The position numbers and the translations under genes were made by a program. Under the pieces are notes generated by a model. It made no database searches. It was given only the letters and a program-made list of their open reading frames with translations, and was not told the origin of the DNA. This document shows, one piece after another, positions 1-7,982 of a DNA stretch of 37,417 bases (positions within the stretch are counted from its first letter, which is position 1; every line of letters begins with the position of its first letter). This DNA comes from Rhodocyclus purpureus (GTDB lineage Bacteria; Pseudomonadota; Gammaproteobacteria; Burkholderiales; Rhodocyclaceae), in the NCBI RefSeq assembly GCF_016653115.1, contig NZ_NHRX01000052.1, positions 1 through 37,417 of the forward strand. The letters are read 5' to 3'.

Positions 1-165
1 ATGGCGCTCGACGGGCAAATTGCGTCCTGAGCGCGGGAAATGGGGCGAAAAAGGGCTGAAAAGCACGGATTCAGGGGGAAAAATCGGAAAATTGACCGAT
101 AATTTGCTTAAAAAATAGGCAATCGCGAAATTTGCGAGGCTCACCGGCTCAGATTGGCGCTTTAT
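1..165. other. AT-rich left edge, probable end of a mobile element
   Basis: No convincing coding frame is visible: the longest open frames are short and of low complexity. The stretch is clearly richer in A/T than the pyr-rnf block and has several A and T runs. It directly abuts the point (about 165-180) where the neighbouring DpnI-like gene loses similarity to its family. The simplest reading is the terminal non-coding part of an insertion sequence whose transposase would lie to the left of the window. I could not identify the family or a matching inverted repeat, so this is inference. Confidence 0.35.
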
Positions 166-771
166 TCAGCGTTTCCTTAGACAGAATTCCTGTTTGCCGA
201 TACTGCGAACGAGGCTCATCGTCAATGTCAACCATCCACGGGAACTGGAGTCCAGACGGTCCAGGAAAGCTGTTCGATTCCATTCTGAGCGAACGTCTTC
301 CGCCGGCCTTTTCTCAAAGTTTGAGACATATGCAACCTTTCCATCAGGAGGAAGCATGGCAACATTCAAATTACAACCTTGCCATCCTGCTCTTCTGCAA
401 TGCTCACCAAGGGGCGGCCTCGGTATAACAATCTCTTCGATAAGAAACCTGTTTGGGATCGCGATGACATCGCGTACAGCGTAATCAGACGTATAGCTCA
501 ATAGTACCAGGTGAGGCGCTCGTCCCGAGCGGATGATGTCCACCATGCTCTGGTAAGCGCCATCCGCAACTATCGGTCCGAAGCTTCCTCGCTTACTTTT
601 CAGCTCAAAAGCGTCGGAACAAATCGGGCAAACGAAGTCACGGACTTTCGTGTTGTTGGGTGCCTTTGTCAGAGAATGAATGCATGCAGGGCACGATAAG
701 TTTGATTGAACCCATTTTTCACTGAATACCCTCGCTCTCTGCGATGGGCTTTTATAGCGATCAAGGTCCAT
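166..771 (-). pseudogene. DpnI-like (Dam-replacing family) restriction endonuclease, C-terminally truncated
   Basis: About 201 aa, compared from memory with DpnI (about 254 aa), which cuts adenine-methylated GATC. Family features run in order: YKSPSQRARVFSEKWV at the start, a zinc-finger-like CPAC...CPIC pair, and the catalytic D-x10-E-x-K pattern (D before FVCP, then FELKSKRGSF), followed by ADGAYQSM, the RRAGWQGCN segment and LSSRGW. The product ends EFCLRKR exactly where DpnI enters its C-terminal winged-helix domain, which reads methylated DNA, so that domain is missing. The start is ATG at 771; a GTG at 774 is an alternative, and no strong ribosome site is seen. The gene follows pyrB by about 25 bp on the same strand but has lower GC, so it is probably acquired. 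Family assignment is strong. Loss of function is inference: the catalytic residues remain, so residual or non-specific nuclease activity cannot be excluded. Confidence 0.8.
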
Positions 772-795
772 CACAAGGTAGGCTCTGAAGGCAGC

Positions 796-1755
796 TTAAT
801 TCCCGGCCAGGATGCTCATCACCGCCATGCGGACGGCGATACCGAAAGTGACCTGCGGCAGGATCACCGCCTGCGGCCCGTCGGCGACTTCGGAGGCGAT
901 CTCGACGCCGCGGTTCATCGGTCCCGGGTGCATCACGATCGCATCGGGCTTGGCCAGCGCCAGCATCGCGGGCGTCAGTCCGTAGCAGCGGAAGTATTCG
1001 CGCGCCGAGGGCAGCAGCGCGCCGTTCATGCGCTCGTTCTGCAGGCGCAGCATGATGATCACGTCGGCGTCGGCGAGGCCGCTGGCGAGGTCGTGATGGA
1101 CGCGCACGCCCATCTGTTCGAGCGCCGACGGCAGCAGGGTCTGCGGGCCGACCGCGCGGATCTCGCCGGTGCCGAGCGCGACCAGTGCGTGGATGTCCGA
1201 GCGCGCGACGCGCGAGTGCAGGATGTCACCGACCACGGCCACCTTCAGCTTCGAGAAATCCTGCTTGTAGTGGCGGATGGTGAACATGTCGAGCAGGCCC
1301 TGCGTCGGGTGCGCATGGCGCCCGTCGCCGGCGTTGACCACATGCACGTCGTCGCGGCCGATGCGCTGCAGGTGCTCGGCGATCAGGTAGGGCGCACCTG
1401 ACGAGGCGTGGCGGACGACGAACATGTCGGCGTGCATGGCGACCAGGTTGTCGACGGTGTCGAGCAGGGTCTCGCCCTTCGAGGTCGACGAGCGCGTCAC
1501 GTCGAGATTGATGACGTCGGCCGAGAGGCGCTTGGCGGCGATCTCGAAGGTCGTCCGCGTTCGCGTCGAGTTCTCGAAGAAGATGTTGAAGACGCTCTTG
1601 CCGCGCAGGAGCGGCACCTTCTTCACGTCGCGGTTGGAGACCTCGAGGAAGCTCTGCGCGGTGTCGAGGATCTGCGTGATCACCTCGCGCGGCAGTCCGT
1701 CGGTGGACAGCAGGTGGGTCAGTTCGCCGGCGGCGTTGAGTTGCGGATTACGCAT
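796..1755 (-). CDS. pyrB: Aspartate carbamoyltransferase catalytic subunit
   Basis: 319 aa, the usual length for the catalytic chain. It condenses carbamoyl phosphate with aspartate, the committed step of de novo pyrimidine synthesis, in the cytosol. The carbamoyl-phosphate motif STRTRT is at residues 63-68, the catalytic-loop lysine lies in SSTSKGET (about K93), HPTQGLLD is in the middle, and the aspartate-binding [11 protein letters not shown] is near residue 265. Its start overlaps the end of pyrR by 8 bp, so the two are translationally coupled. No pyrI regulatory chain or pyrC is seen in the window: the next gene downstream is the unrelated DpnI-like fragment, so any further pyr gene has either moved or been displaced. 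Assignment is secure. Confidence 0.97.
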   Translation of the reverse strand: MRNPQLNAAGELTHLLSTDGLPREVITQILDTAQSFLEVSNRDVKKVPLLRGKSVFNIFFENSTRTRTTFEIAAKRLSADVINLDVTRSSTSKGETLLDTVDNLVAMHADMFVVRHASSGAPYLIAEHLQRIGRDDVHVVNAGDGRHAHPTQGLLDMFTIRHYKQDFSKLKVAVVGDILHSRVARSDIHALVALGTGEIRAVGPQTLLPSALEQMGVRVHHDLASGLADADVIIMLRLQNERMNGALLPSAREYFRCYGLTPAMLALAKPDAIVMHPGPMNRGVEIASEVADGPQAVILPQVTFGIAVRMAVMSILAGN

Positions 1756-2254
1756 CTTGGTCGAGTCTCCAGGCTAGGCGGCCGTCGGCGTCGCTGGCGA
1801 GCACCAGTTCCTCGTCGTCGGCAAGATCGATCCGCCAGGTGCAGAAGCGCGCCTCGATCGGCAGTTCGCGGCCGCCGCGGTCGGCGAGGACGGCCAGATC
1901 GATGCGCCCCGGGCGACCGTAGTCGAACAGCTCGTTGATCGCCGCGCGCGTCGTGCGGCCGGTGTAGAGCACGTCGTCGACCAGGATCAGCGGGCGTCCC
2001 TCGACGGCGAAGGGGATCGAGGTCGGCCGCACCTGCGGGTGCAGGCCCTTCTCGCCGAAGTCGTCACGGTAGAAGGAGACGTCGACCAGGCCGATCTCCT
2101 CTTCGAGACCGAGCAGTTCGCGCAGGCGCCGCGCGACCCAGGCGCCGCCGCTGTGGATGCCGATCAGCGCCGTGTCGGGAGCAAGGTGGGGACGGATCAA
2201 GGCCGCCAGTTCGGCGCATTGCGCCTCGGCGTCGGGAAGTTCTGCGGGCAGCAT
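1748..2254 (-). CDS. pyrR: PyrR: pyr operon regulator / uracil phosphoribosyltransferase
   Basis: 168 aa, a type I phosphoribosyltransferase. The PRPP loop [13 protein letters not shown] and the IHSGGAWVA segment are clear. In Bacillus, PyrR binds pyr mRNA and causes attenuation, and it also makes UMP from uracil and PRPP. In proteobacteria it is usually linked to pyrB, as here, where pyrR ends 8 bp inside pyrB (ATGCGTAA overlap). I do not see an obvious pyr attenuator or anti-terminator in the 47-bp gap before pyrR, so RNA-based regulation is not supported by this sequence alone; the enzymatic role is safer. It is the third gene of the algH-ruvX-pyrR-pyrB group. Confidence 0.93.
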   Translation of the reverse strand: MLPAELPDAEAQCAELAALIRPHLAPDTALIGIHSGGAWVARRLRELLGLEEEIGLVDVSFYRDDFGEKGLHPQVRPTSIPFAVEGRPLILVDDVLYTGRTTRAAINELFDYGRPGRIDLAVLADRGGRELPIEARFCTWRIDLADDEELVLASDADGRLAWRLDQDA

Positions 2255-2301
2255 GGAAGGGTTCCGGGCGGAAAAGTGACTGAAGTGGACTCAGGCGGCG
2301 C

Positions 2302-2742
2302 TCAGGCCGCCGGCCGGGAATCGAAGTACGACTGCAGGATGATCTGTGCGGCGACCGCGTCGATGTGCTGGCGGGCCGAGCGCGCGTCGTGGCCGCTTTC
2401 GCGCAGGAACTCGCCGGCCTCGAACGAGGAGAGGCGCTCCTCCGCGTAGTCTACCGGCAGCGCGAAGCGACCGCGCAGCTGATTGGCGAAACGCGTGCAG
2501 CGTGCGCTCATCGCGTGTGGCTCGCCGTCGAGCGAGAGCGGCATGCCGACGACCAGGTGCACCGGCTGCCATTCACGGATCAGCGCGGCGATCGCCGCGA
2601 AGCGTTCGGCGTTGGCTTCGCCCTTGATCACGGTCAAGGGATGGGCTTGGCGCAGTGTCGTTTCGCCGACGGCGACGCCGATGCGCTTCTCGCCGAAGTC
2701 GAAGGCCAGCACCGCGCCCTGCGCGGCTGCCGCCTCAGGCAT
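2302..2742 (-). CDS. ruvX: YqgF/RuvX-type RNase H-fold nuclease (pre-16S rRNA processing)
   Basis: 146 aa, typical for the family. The RNase H-like core is recognised from the opening strand [13 protein letters not shown] (catalytic Asp), the [12 protein letters not shown] segment with its second carboxylate region, and the late acidic patch [15 protein letters not shown], ending with the [15 protein letters not shown] helix. The family was first called a putative Holliday-junction resolvase; E. coli YqgF is now known for 16S rRNA 5'-end maturation. It overlaps the end of algH by 8 bp (ATGCCTGA), the widely conserved yqgE-yqgF pairing. Assignment is secure; which of the two nuclease roles dominates here is not visible from sequence. 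Confidence 0.95.
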   Translation of the reverse strand: MPEAAAAQGAVLAFDFGEKRIGVAVGETTLRQAHPLTVIKGEANAERFAAIAALIREWQPVHLVVGMPLSLDGEPHAMSARCTRFANQLRGRFALPVDYAEERLSSFEAGEFLRESGHDARSARQHIDAVAAQIILQSYFDSRPAA

Positions 2743-3295
2743 GACCGGCTTCCCCGGCCAGATGGGTGAAGTCGATGCCGAGTGTCTTCATCGCCGAGTC
2801 GAGTCGCTGCTCGGCCGGCAGTTCGAAGAGGATGCGTTCCTCGGCGGGGATGGTCAGCCAGGCATTGTCGGCGAGTTCCTGCTCGAGCTGGCCGGCCGAC
2901 CAGCCGGCGTAGCCGAGGGTGACGATCAGGTCGGAGGGCTCGCCGTGCTCTGCCGCCGCGTCGAGGATGTCGCGCGAACTGGTCAGCCCGACGCGATCAT
3001 TGACCGCGAGCGTCGACTGCCAGTGGCCGATCGGCCGGTGCAGCACGAAGCCGCGGTCGGTATGCACCGGGCCGCCGAAATAGACGGGGCGCGCGCCGAG
3101 CGCGTCGCCCTTCGGCGGCTTGTCGAGTTTCTCGAACAGGGTGCCGAGCGCGAGGTCGGTCGGACGGTTGACGATCAGGCCGAGCGCGCCGCGCTCGTTG
3201 TGCTCGGCGACGTAGACCAGCGAACGCGCGAAGATCGGATCGCCGATCGCCGGCATCGCGATCAGGAAGTGGTCGGTGAGGTTGACGCTGTGCAT
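2735..3295 (-). CDS. algH: UPF0301 / AlgH (YqgE) family protein
   Basis: 186 aa, matching the YqgE/AlgH family length. The N-terminal signature [20 protein letters not shown] and the [13 protein letters not shown] segment are diagnostic, followed by [15 protein letters not shown] and the [17 protein letters not shown] stretch. The biochemical function is not settled: in Pseudomonas AlgH was linked to alginate regulation, and structures show a novel fold. It is the first gene of the minus-strand algH-ruvX-pyrR-pyrB group. A promoter with -35 TTGGAC and -10 TAGAAT spaced by 17 bp lies so close that the predicted transcription start falls at or next to the ATG, so a leaderless mRNA is possible. 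Confidence 0.94.
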   Translation of the reverse strand: MHSVNLTDHFLIAMPAIGDPIFARSLVYVAEHNERGALGLIVNRPTDLALGTLFEKLDKPPKGDALGARPVYFGGPVHTDRGFVLHRPIGHWQSTLAVNDRVGLTSSRDILDAAAEHGEPSDLIVTLGYAGWSAGQLEQELADNAWLTIPAEERILFELPAEQRLDSAMKTLGIDFTHLAGEAGHA

Positions 3296-3301
3296 GGGCG
3301 C

Positions 3302-3330
3302 ATTCTAGCGGCGTCGCCGGCGGAGTCCAA
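3302..3330 (-). promoter_or_regulatory. Sigma70-type promoter for algH-ruvX-pyrR-pyrB
   Basis: On the minus strand -35 TTGGAC (3325-3330) and -10 TAGAAT (3302-3307) are separated by exactly 17 bp. Counting 7 bp downstream puts the transcription start at about 3295, which is the A of the algH start codon. The hexamers are seen directly; promoter activity and the leaderless consequence are inferred. Confidence 0.6.
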
Positions 3331-3347
3331 GCGGCAGGCGGGAGCGG

Positions 3348-3370
3348 CCGGGGACGGAGTGCGTCCCCGG
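3348..3370 (-). terminator. Hairpin at the end of the rnf operon
   Basis: A perfect 9-bp inverted repeat, CCGGGGACG (3348-3356) and CGTCCCCGG (3362-3370), with a 5-nt loop lies 5 bp beyond the stop codon of the last rnf-cluster gene. There is no following U-run in the minus-strand transcript, so it is a weak candidate for intrinsic termination. It may instead protect the 3' end of the rnf mRNA and separate it from the algH promoter. Confidence 0.45.
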
Positions 3371-3375
3371 CGGAC

Positions 3376-3555
3376 TCAGTCGCAGCCCTTGGTCGTGCAG
3401 CTGTTCTTCTGCGCGCAGCAACTGCAGCCGTCGCTGCTACGGAAGGGGCCGAGCTCGGGGTTCTGCGCCGCGAATCTGCGGTAAAGCCGGTCGACGCCGA
3501 TGCCGGCGACGAGCAGCGCGAAGACCGCGGCGATGGTGGCGAGGTAGGTGCCCAC
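3376..3555 (-). CDS. Small Cys-rich single-span membrane protein following rnfA (NqrM-like in layout)
   Basis: 59 aa from a GTG start at 3555, only two bases after the rnfA stop. No ATG lies nearby in frame, so GTG (or an upstream CTG) must be used. It has one hydrophobic segment near the N terminus (residues about 4-22, YLATIAAVFALLVAGIGV), a short basic stretch (DRLYRRF), then a Cys-rich tail with CSCCAQKNSC and a final C in TTKGCD. The layout of one TM helix plus a short Cys cluster resembles NqrM, the small factor needed to mature the iron site of Na+-NQR, although the Cys spacing differs and I cannot claim homology. RnfA and RnfE are homologous to NqrE and NqrD and share that iron site, so a maturation role for Rnf is a reasonable inference. 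FeoB-associated Cys-rich proteins are an alternative comparison. Confidence 0.75.
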   Translation of the reverse strand: MGTYLATIAAVFALLVAGIGVDRLYRRFAAQNPELGPFRSSDGCSCCAQKNSCTTKGCD

Positions 3556-3557
3556 GT

Positions 3558-4136
3558 TCAGCTGCCGACGCCGGCGAAGCCCATGAAGCCGAGCGAGAGG
3601 ATGCCGGCGAGCATCAGCGTCATCGCCGTCCCCTGCATGAGGCTGGGGACTTCCGACAGCTGCAGGCGCTCGCGCACGCTGGCCATCAGTACCAGCGCCA
3701 GCGTGAAGCCCGCACCGCCGCCGAGACTGAAGGCGAGCGACTGGACGAAGTCGTACTCGCGCGCGGTCTGGAACAGCGCGACGCCGAGCACCGCGCAGTT
3801 GGTGGTGATCAGCGGCAGGAAGATGCCGAGCGCGCGGAACAGGCTGGGGCTGTGCTTCTTCAGCACCATCTCGACCAGTTGCACCGCCGAGGCGATGATC
3901 ACGATGTACGAGATCAGGCGCAGGAAGTCGAGGCCGAGCGCCGACAGCAGCAGGTTGAGGCCGAAGGCGCAGAGCGAGGCGACGATCATCACGAAGGTCG
4001 TCGCCACCCCCATCGGGAAGGCCGTGCCCAGCTTGTTGGAAACGCCGAGGAACGGGCACAGCCCGAGGAACATGGCGAGGACGAAGTTGTTCGCCAGGAG
4101 CGCGCTGATGAAGATCTGTGCGGCCGAATCATGCAT
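3558..4136 (-). CDS. rnfA: Rnf complex subunit RnfA
   Basis: 192 aa, hydrophobic, with about six transmembrane helices. The hallmark half-helix motif LANNFVLAMFLGLCPFLG is present with its Cys at residue 27, and the second key Cys is C114 in ITTNCAVLG. Together with the matching cysteines of RnfE these bind the intramembrane iron-sulfur cluster that carries electrons across the membrane. RnfA is part of the ferredoxin:NAD+ oxidoreductase, a Na+ or H+ pump. It overlaps rnfE by 8 bp (ATGCATGA) and is followed after two bases by the small Cys-rich gene. Assignment is secure. Confidence 0.97.
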   Translation of the reverse strand: MHDSAAQIFISALLANNFVLAMFLGLCPFLGVSNKLGTAFPMGVATTFVMIVASLCAFGLNLLLSALGLDFLRLISYIVIIASAVQLVEMVLKKHSPSLFRALGIFLPLITTNCAVLGVALFQTAREYDFVQSLAFSLGGGAGFTLALVLMASVRERLQLSEVPSLMQGTAMTLMLAGILSLGFMGFAGVGS

Positions 4137-4776
4137 GTTGATGCCCCTCTGCAGGAACTGCCTTGCTGCCTTCCTTGCGTTTTGCCCACCAGGCGAAGAA
4201 CATGAGCCAGCCGCCGAGGACGAAGAAGCCGCCGGGCGGCAGGACCATGATCACCCACGGCTGGAAGCTCTCGCCGAACAGCGAGATGCCGAACAGGGTG
4301 CCGTTGCCGAAGATCTCGCGTACGGTGCCGAGCGCGAGCAGGCCGATCGTGAAACCCACCCCCATGCCGGCCGCATTGATCATCGCCGGCAGCGGCGGCA
4401 CTTTCGACGAGTGCGCTTCGGCGCGGCCGAGGATCACGCAGTTCACGACGATCAACTGGATGAAGGCGCCGAGCGCTTCGTACAGCGTCAGGCTGATCGC
4501 CTGGATCGCGTAATCGACGACGGTGACGAAGGTCGCGATGATGACGATGTAGGTGGCGATGCGCACCTCCTTCGGCACCACCTTGCGCAGCAGCGAGACG
4601 AGCAGGCAGGAGCAGACGAGCACGAAGGTCGTCGCCACGCCCATCGACAGCGCATTGATCGCCGAGACGGTGACCGCGAGCGTCGGGCACATGCCGAGCG
4701 CCATCACGAACACGGGGTTCTGGCGCCAGATACCCTCCATGAATTCGTCGAGGTTCTTCGCTTTGTCGAGGCTCAT
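4129..4776 (-). CDS. rnfE: Rnf complex subunit RnfE
   Basis: 215 aa, integral membrane protein of the RnfE/NqrD family and inverted-topology partner of RnfA. The N-terminal ALGMCPTLAVTVSA carries C30, and VNCVILGRAEA carries C113; these two cysteines complete the Cys4 site shared with RnfA. The C terminus (KRKEGSKAVPAEGHQHA) is short and polar with two His. Its start codon overlaps the rnfG stop (ATGA), so translation is coupled, and its end overlaps rnfA by 8 bp. Assignment is secure. Confidence 0.97.
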   Translation of the reverse strand: MSLDKAKNLDEFMEGIWRQNPVFVMALGMCPTLAVTVSAINALSMGVATTFVLVCSCLLVSLLRKVVPKEVRIATYIVIIATFVTVVDYAIQAISLTLYEALGAFIQLIVVNCVILGRAEAHSSKVPPLPAMINAAGMGVGFTIGLLALGTVREIFGNGTLFGISLFGESFQPWVIMVLPPGGFFVLGGWLMFFAWWAKRKEGSKAVPAEGHQHA

Positions 4777-5459
4777 GGCTTATTCCTGATGAAGTCGAGA
4801 TGCCCGGCGATGCGCGGCAACAGCGCCTGCGACGCGTCGTTGATGCCCTTGCCGACCGCACGCGAGGTGATCGTCGCGCCGGAGATCGCGTCGATCTGCC
4901 ACGGCGCCGTCTTGGTGCCGTGCTTGACCGTCTTCACCTCGTTGGCGAGTGCGCTCATGTCCTCGTTCAAACGGACTTCGAGCGCCTTGAAGTTGGCGAG
5001 GAAGTCCTTATCGACGAGGATCTTGTCGCCGATGCCGGGGGTTTCGCGCGAGGCGACGAGGCCGAAGCCGGTGACGCACTGGCAGTCGGGAACCCACGCG
5101 AAGAGGATGCGCACGAAGTCCGAGTAGCCCTTGGCGGCACCCTCGGCGGCGATGCCGGCGAGTTGCCCCTTCTCGTCGTAGCCGGCGTAGAAGCGGATGG
5201 CGCCGGCCGGCGTCTCGCCGCTGGCGACGGTGACACCGTTGCCGGTGGCGAAATACTCGCCGATCGACTTGGCCGTCGGCAGGACCTTGAATACCGCGCG
5301 TTCGAGCGCGATGCGCTTGTTTTCCTGTACCGCCGACAGCGAGCCCTGATAGGCGCCGACGATGATCAGCCCGCACAGGGCTGCTACCAGCCCGAGCGTG
5401 CGGATCATCGGCACCGTCGGCGTGGCGGGCGCGCTGGGAGGTGTTGCTGGCGCGTTCAT
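4773..5459 (-). CDS. rnfG: Rnf complex subunit RnfG (covalent FMN)
   Basis: 228 aa from the ATG at 5459, which overlaps the rnfD stop as ATGA; the longer open frame upstream is an rnfD shadow. An unusual Pro/Ala/Thr-rich N terminus precedes one TM helix (about residues 20-38), so the rest should lie on the outer face of the membrane. The flavin attachment motif SGATITS is at 193-199, with T196 as the predicted FMN-phosphoester residue, and GFGLVASRETPGIGDKI is the family signature. RnfG passes electrons between the membrane iron-sulfur site and RnfD. A CQC pair near residue 126 is a small oddity. No ApbE flavin transferase is encoded in the window, so it must be elsewhere. Confidence 0.96.
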   Translation of the reverse strand: MNAPATPPSAPATPTVPMIRTLGLVAALCGLIIVGAYQGSLSAVQENKRIALERAVFKVLPTAKSIGEYFATGNGVTVASGETPAGAIRFYAGYDEKGQLAGIAAEGAAKGYSDFVRILFAWVPDCQCVTGFGLVASRETPGIGDKILVDKDFLANFKALEVRLNEDMSALANEVKTVKHGTKTAPWQIDAISGATITSRAVGKGINDASQALLPRIAGHLDFIRNKP

Positions 5460-6598
5460 TGATTCACCTTCGGTTTGAAGCTGCCCTTTTCCGGGACGAC
5501 GGCGTGATGCTCCTCGCGCGAGATGTAGGACGGGGTCAGCGGGTAGGTGGCACGGCGTACCTTGCTGCTGGGGCCGCGACCGAACGGGGTCGGCTGCGTG
5601 ACGCGCTCGATCAGCGGCGCCGCCGCGTTGGCGATCAGGATCGCGTACATGACGCCTTCGGGCAGGCCGCTGAAGTCGCGGATCACCACCGTCAGCACGC
5701 CGATCAGCGCGCCGTAGAGCAGGGCACCCTTCGGCGTCACCGGCGAGGTCGCCATGTCGGTCGCCATGTAGATGGCGCCGAGCATGAGGCCGCCCGAGAG
5801 CAGCACGAAGCCGGGGTCGGCGAAGCGGACGGGGTCGAAGGCATGCAGCGCCCAGCCGAGCACGACCGCCGAGCCGAGCACCGCCACCGGGATGCGCCAG
5901 TCGAGGTAGCGCCGGTAGGCGAGGAACAGACCGCAGGCGAGGATCAGCAGCGGCGACGGACCGACCGCCAGGTGCCCGCCGAGCGAGGTCAGCAACTGGT
6001 CGAAACCGGCGACGACGCCCTCGAACTTGAATTGCGACAGCGGCGTCGCGCTGGCGATCGCGTCGATCTGCATCGCCTTGACCCAGGCGTCGGTCGCGGG
6101 CGGCTGCATGAACGGCAGCGCCAGTGAGGACGGGATGAACTCGCCGAAGCGGCCGGGCAGGAACGAGGGCGTGTAGCTCGCGATCGCGGTCGGGAAGGCT
6201 GCCTGCACGAAGGCCCGGCCGACCAGCGCCGGGTTGAAGACGTTGCGGCCGAGACCACCGAAGATCGACTTGCCGAGGAAGATCGCGACCAGGCCGGCGA
6301 TGGCGCCCATCCACAGCGGGAATCCGGGCGGCAGCGACAGCGCCAGCAGGAGCCCGGTGATCGTCGCCGACCAGTCGCCGATGTCGCCCGACTGGCCACC
6401 GGCGCGCGTCGAGGCGCGTTCGGCGACGAGGCAGGCGCCGGTGACGACGAGGATCGACGCTGCCGCCGAGATACCGTACTGGTAGATGAAGAAGAGGCAG
6501 ATCGGCAGCAGCGACAGCACCACCGTACGCATGATCGTTTCGACCGTGCGCGGGCTCTTCACGTGCGGCGCGGTGCGCAGTTCGATGCGTGCGCTCAT
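5456..6598 (-). CDS. rnfD: Rnf complex subunit RnfD (covalent FMN)
   Basis: 380 aa, integral membrane. The chosen ATG at 6598 overlaps the rnfC stop (ATGA); the frame stays open further upstream but only as a shadow of rnfC. N-terminal APHVKSPRTVETIMR is typical of RnfD/NqrB. The motif SATPL at about 183-187 provides the Thr (T185) for covalent FMN; the usual Gly before Ala-Thr is Ser-Ala here, a mild deviation. GRNVFNPALVGRAF and the ATDMATSPVTPKG stretch are conserved. The C-terminal tail (SSKVRRATYPLTPSYI onward) is longer than in short RnfD proteins of about 350 aa. Its end overlaps rnfG (ATGA). Confidence 0.96.
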   Translation of the reverse strand: MSARIELRTAPHVKSPRTVETIMRTVVLSLLPICLFFIYQYGISAAASILVVTGACLVAERASTRAGGQSGDIGDWSATITGLLLALSLPPGFPLWMGAIAGLVAIFLGKSIFGGLGRNVFNPALVGRAFVQAAFPTAIASYTPSFLPGRFGEFIPSSLALPFMQPPATDAWVKAMQIDAIASATPLSQFKFEGVVAGFDQLLTSLGGHLAVGPSPLLILACGLFLAYRRYLDWRIPVAVLGSAVVLGWALHAFDPVRFADPGFVLLSGGLMLGAIYMATDMATSPVTPKGALLYGALIGVLTVVIRDFSGLPEGVMYAILIANAAAPLIERVTQPTPFGRGPSSKVRRATYPLTPSYISREEHHAVVPEKGSFKPKVNQ

Positions 6599-7956
6599 GA
6601 CGCGGCCCTTTCCCGCAGCACCTGCTTGGCGACACGGAACTGTTGTACCAGCGGGATGTTCGACGGGCAGACGTAGGTGCAGCAGCCGCATTCGAAACAG
6701 TCGCCGAGGAAGTATTGCTCGCCCATCGTCTCGTACTCGCGCTTGGCTGCGAGCATGCCGAGCTGCGACGGGTTGAGCCCCATCGGACAGGATTCGACGC
6801 ACTCGCCGCACTTGATGCACGGGTAGGTCGAACGCTTCTGCCGGGATGCGAGGTCCTCGCCGCGGAAGACCAGCACGCCGGAGACGCCCTTGGTGACCGG
6901 GACGTCGAGCGAAGGCGCCGCCTGTCCCATCATCGGCCCGCCGAGGATGACCTCGCGCGACTCGGCCGGTGCGCCGACGGTGTCGAGGATGAACTGCAGC
7001 GGGGTGCCGATCGGCACGCGGTAGTCACCCGGACGCGCGACGCCGGGGCCGGTCACCGTCACCACGCGCTCGGTGAGCCCCTGTCCGCGCGGCAGCAGGC
7101 GGCCGAGCGCGGCCAGCGTGCCGACGTTGTTCACGACCATGCCGAGCGAGATCGGCAGTGCGCCGGCGGCGATCTCGACGCCGAACAGCGCCATCAGCAG
7201 CATCTTTTCCGATCCCTGCGGGTACTTGGTCGGCACCGCCTCGACGTGGATCTCGTGCTCGCTGCTGAGCAACTTGTCGCGGTCGATCGCGGCCTGGATG
7301 GCCTTGATCGCCTCGGGCTTGTTGTTCTCGACGCCGATGATCGCGCGCACCGCGCCGGTGGCACGCAGCCCGTAGTGGATGCCGGCGATCAGGTCGTCGG
7401 CGTGCTCGACCATCAGGCGATGGTCACAGGTCAGGTAGGGCTCGCACTCGCAGCCATTGACCACCAGCGTGTGCGCCTTCGCCTGCTTCGGCACCGACAG
7501 CTTGGCGTGCGTCGGGAAGGCGGCACCGCCCAGCCCGACCATGCCGGTATCCCAGATCGCCTGCAGGATTTCCTGGCCGCTCGCCGTCGACAGGTCGCGC
7601 GGCTGCGCCCACAGGTCTTCCTGGCTGGCGCCCGGATGGGTCCTGATGACGATGGACTGGGTCCACGGTCCGCGCGCACTCGGGCGCAGTTCGATCGCTT
7701 CGACGACGCCGGTGACCGGCGCGTGGTGCGGCACCGACAGCCAGTCTTCGGCGAGCGCGAGTGGTTGCCCGCGTACGACTTCCTGGCCGACGCGGACGAC
7801 GACGCGCGGCGGCTTGCCGATGTGCTGCGACACGGGGACGACGACCTGCGGCGGGAAAGGCAGGCGGCGGATCGGCAGGTCCGCCGTCAGCTTCTGTGCC
7901 GGCGGGTGAATGCCGCGCTCGAAGACCTCGCCGCGAATGTAGGAGGATATTTTCAT
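6595..7956 (-). CDS. rnfC: Rnf complex subunit RnfC (NADH-binding, 2x[4Fe-4S])
   Basis: 453 aa, soluble and membrane-associated. N-terminal RGIHPPAQK and the barrel-sandwich region are followed by the NADH/FMN-binding Complex-I 51-kDa-like fold (GMVGLGGAAFPTHAKL at about residue 140; KYPQGSEKML near 245). Two C-terminal ferredoxin motifs hold C380/C383/C386/C390 and C420/C423/C426/C430 (CIKCGECVESCP and CFECGCCTYVCP). RnfC is the site of NAD+ reduction when ferredoxin is oxidised. It lacks the long Ala/Lys-rich C-terminal extension of the enterobacterial protein. It starts 95 bp after the NifJ stop, with a strong hairpin in the gap, and overlaps rnfD by 4 bp. Confidence 0.97.
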   Translation of the reverse strand: MKISSYIRGEVFERGIHPPAQKLTADLPIRRLPFPPQVVVPVSQHIGKPPRVVVRVGQEVVRGQPLALAEDWLSVPHHAPVTGVVEAIELRPSARGPWTQSIVIRTHPGASQEDLWAQPRDLSTASGQEILQAIWDTGMVGLGGAAFPTHAKLSVPKQAKAHTLVVNGCECEPYLTCDHRLMVEHADDLIAGIHYGLRATGAVRAIIGVENNKPEAIKAIQAAIDRDKLLSSEHEIHVEAVPTKYPQGSEKMLLMALFGVEIAAGALPISLGMVVNNVGTLAALGRLLPRGQGLTERVVTVTGPGVARPGDYRVPIGTPLQFILDTVGAPAESREVILGGPMMGQAAPSLDVPVTKGVSGVLVFRGEDLASRQKRSTYPCIKCGECVESCPMGLNPSQLGMLAAKREYETMGEQYFLGDCFECGCCTYVCPSNIPLVQQFRVAKQVLRERAAS

Positions 7957-7982
7957 GGTGTGCTCTGTGGCCGCGACGGCGC

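Noticed and set aside
4773-6635. A 620-codon frame that could be read as a long RnfG fusion
   Set aside because: The upstream two thirds are a shadow of rnfD, with Arg-rich, non-membrane sequence. The ATG at 5459 with ATGA overlap is the natural start.
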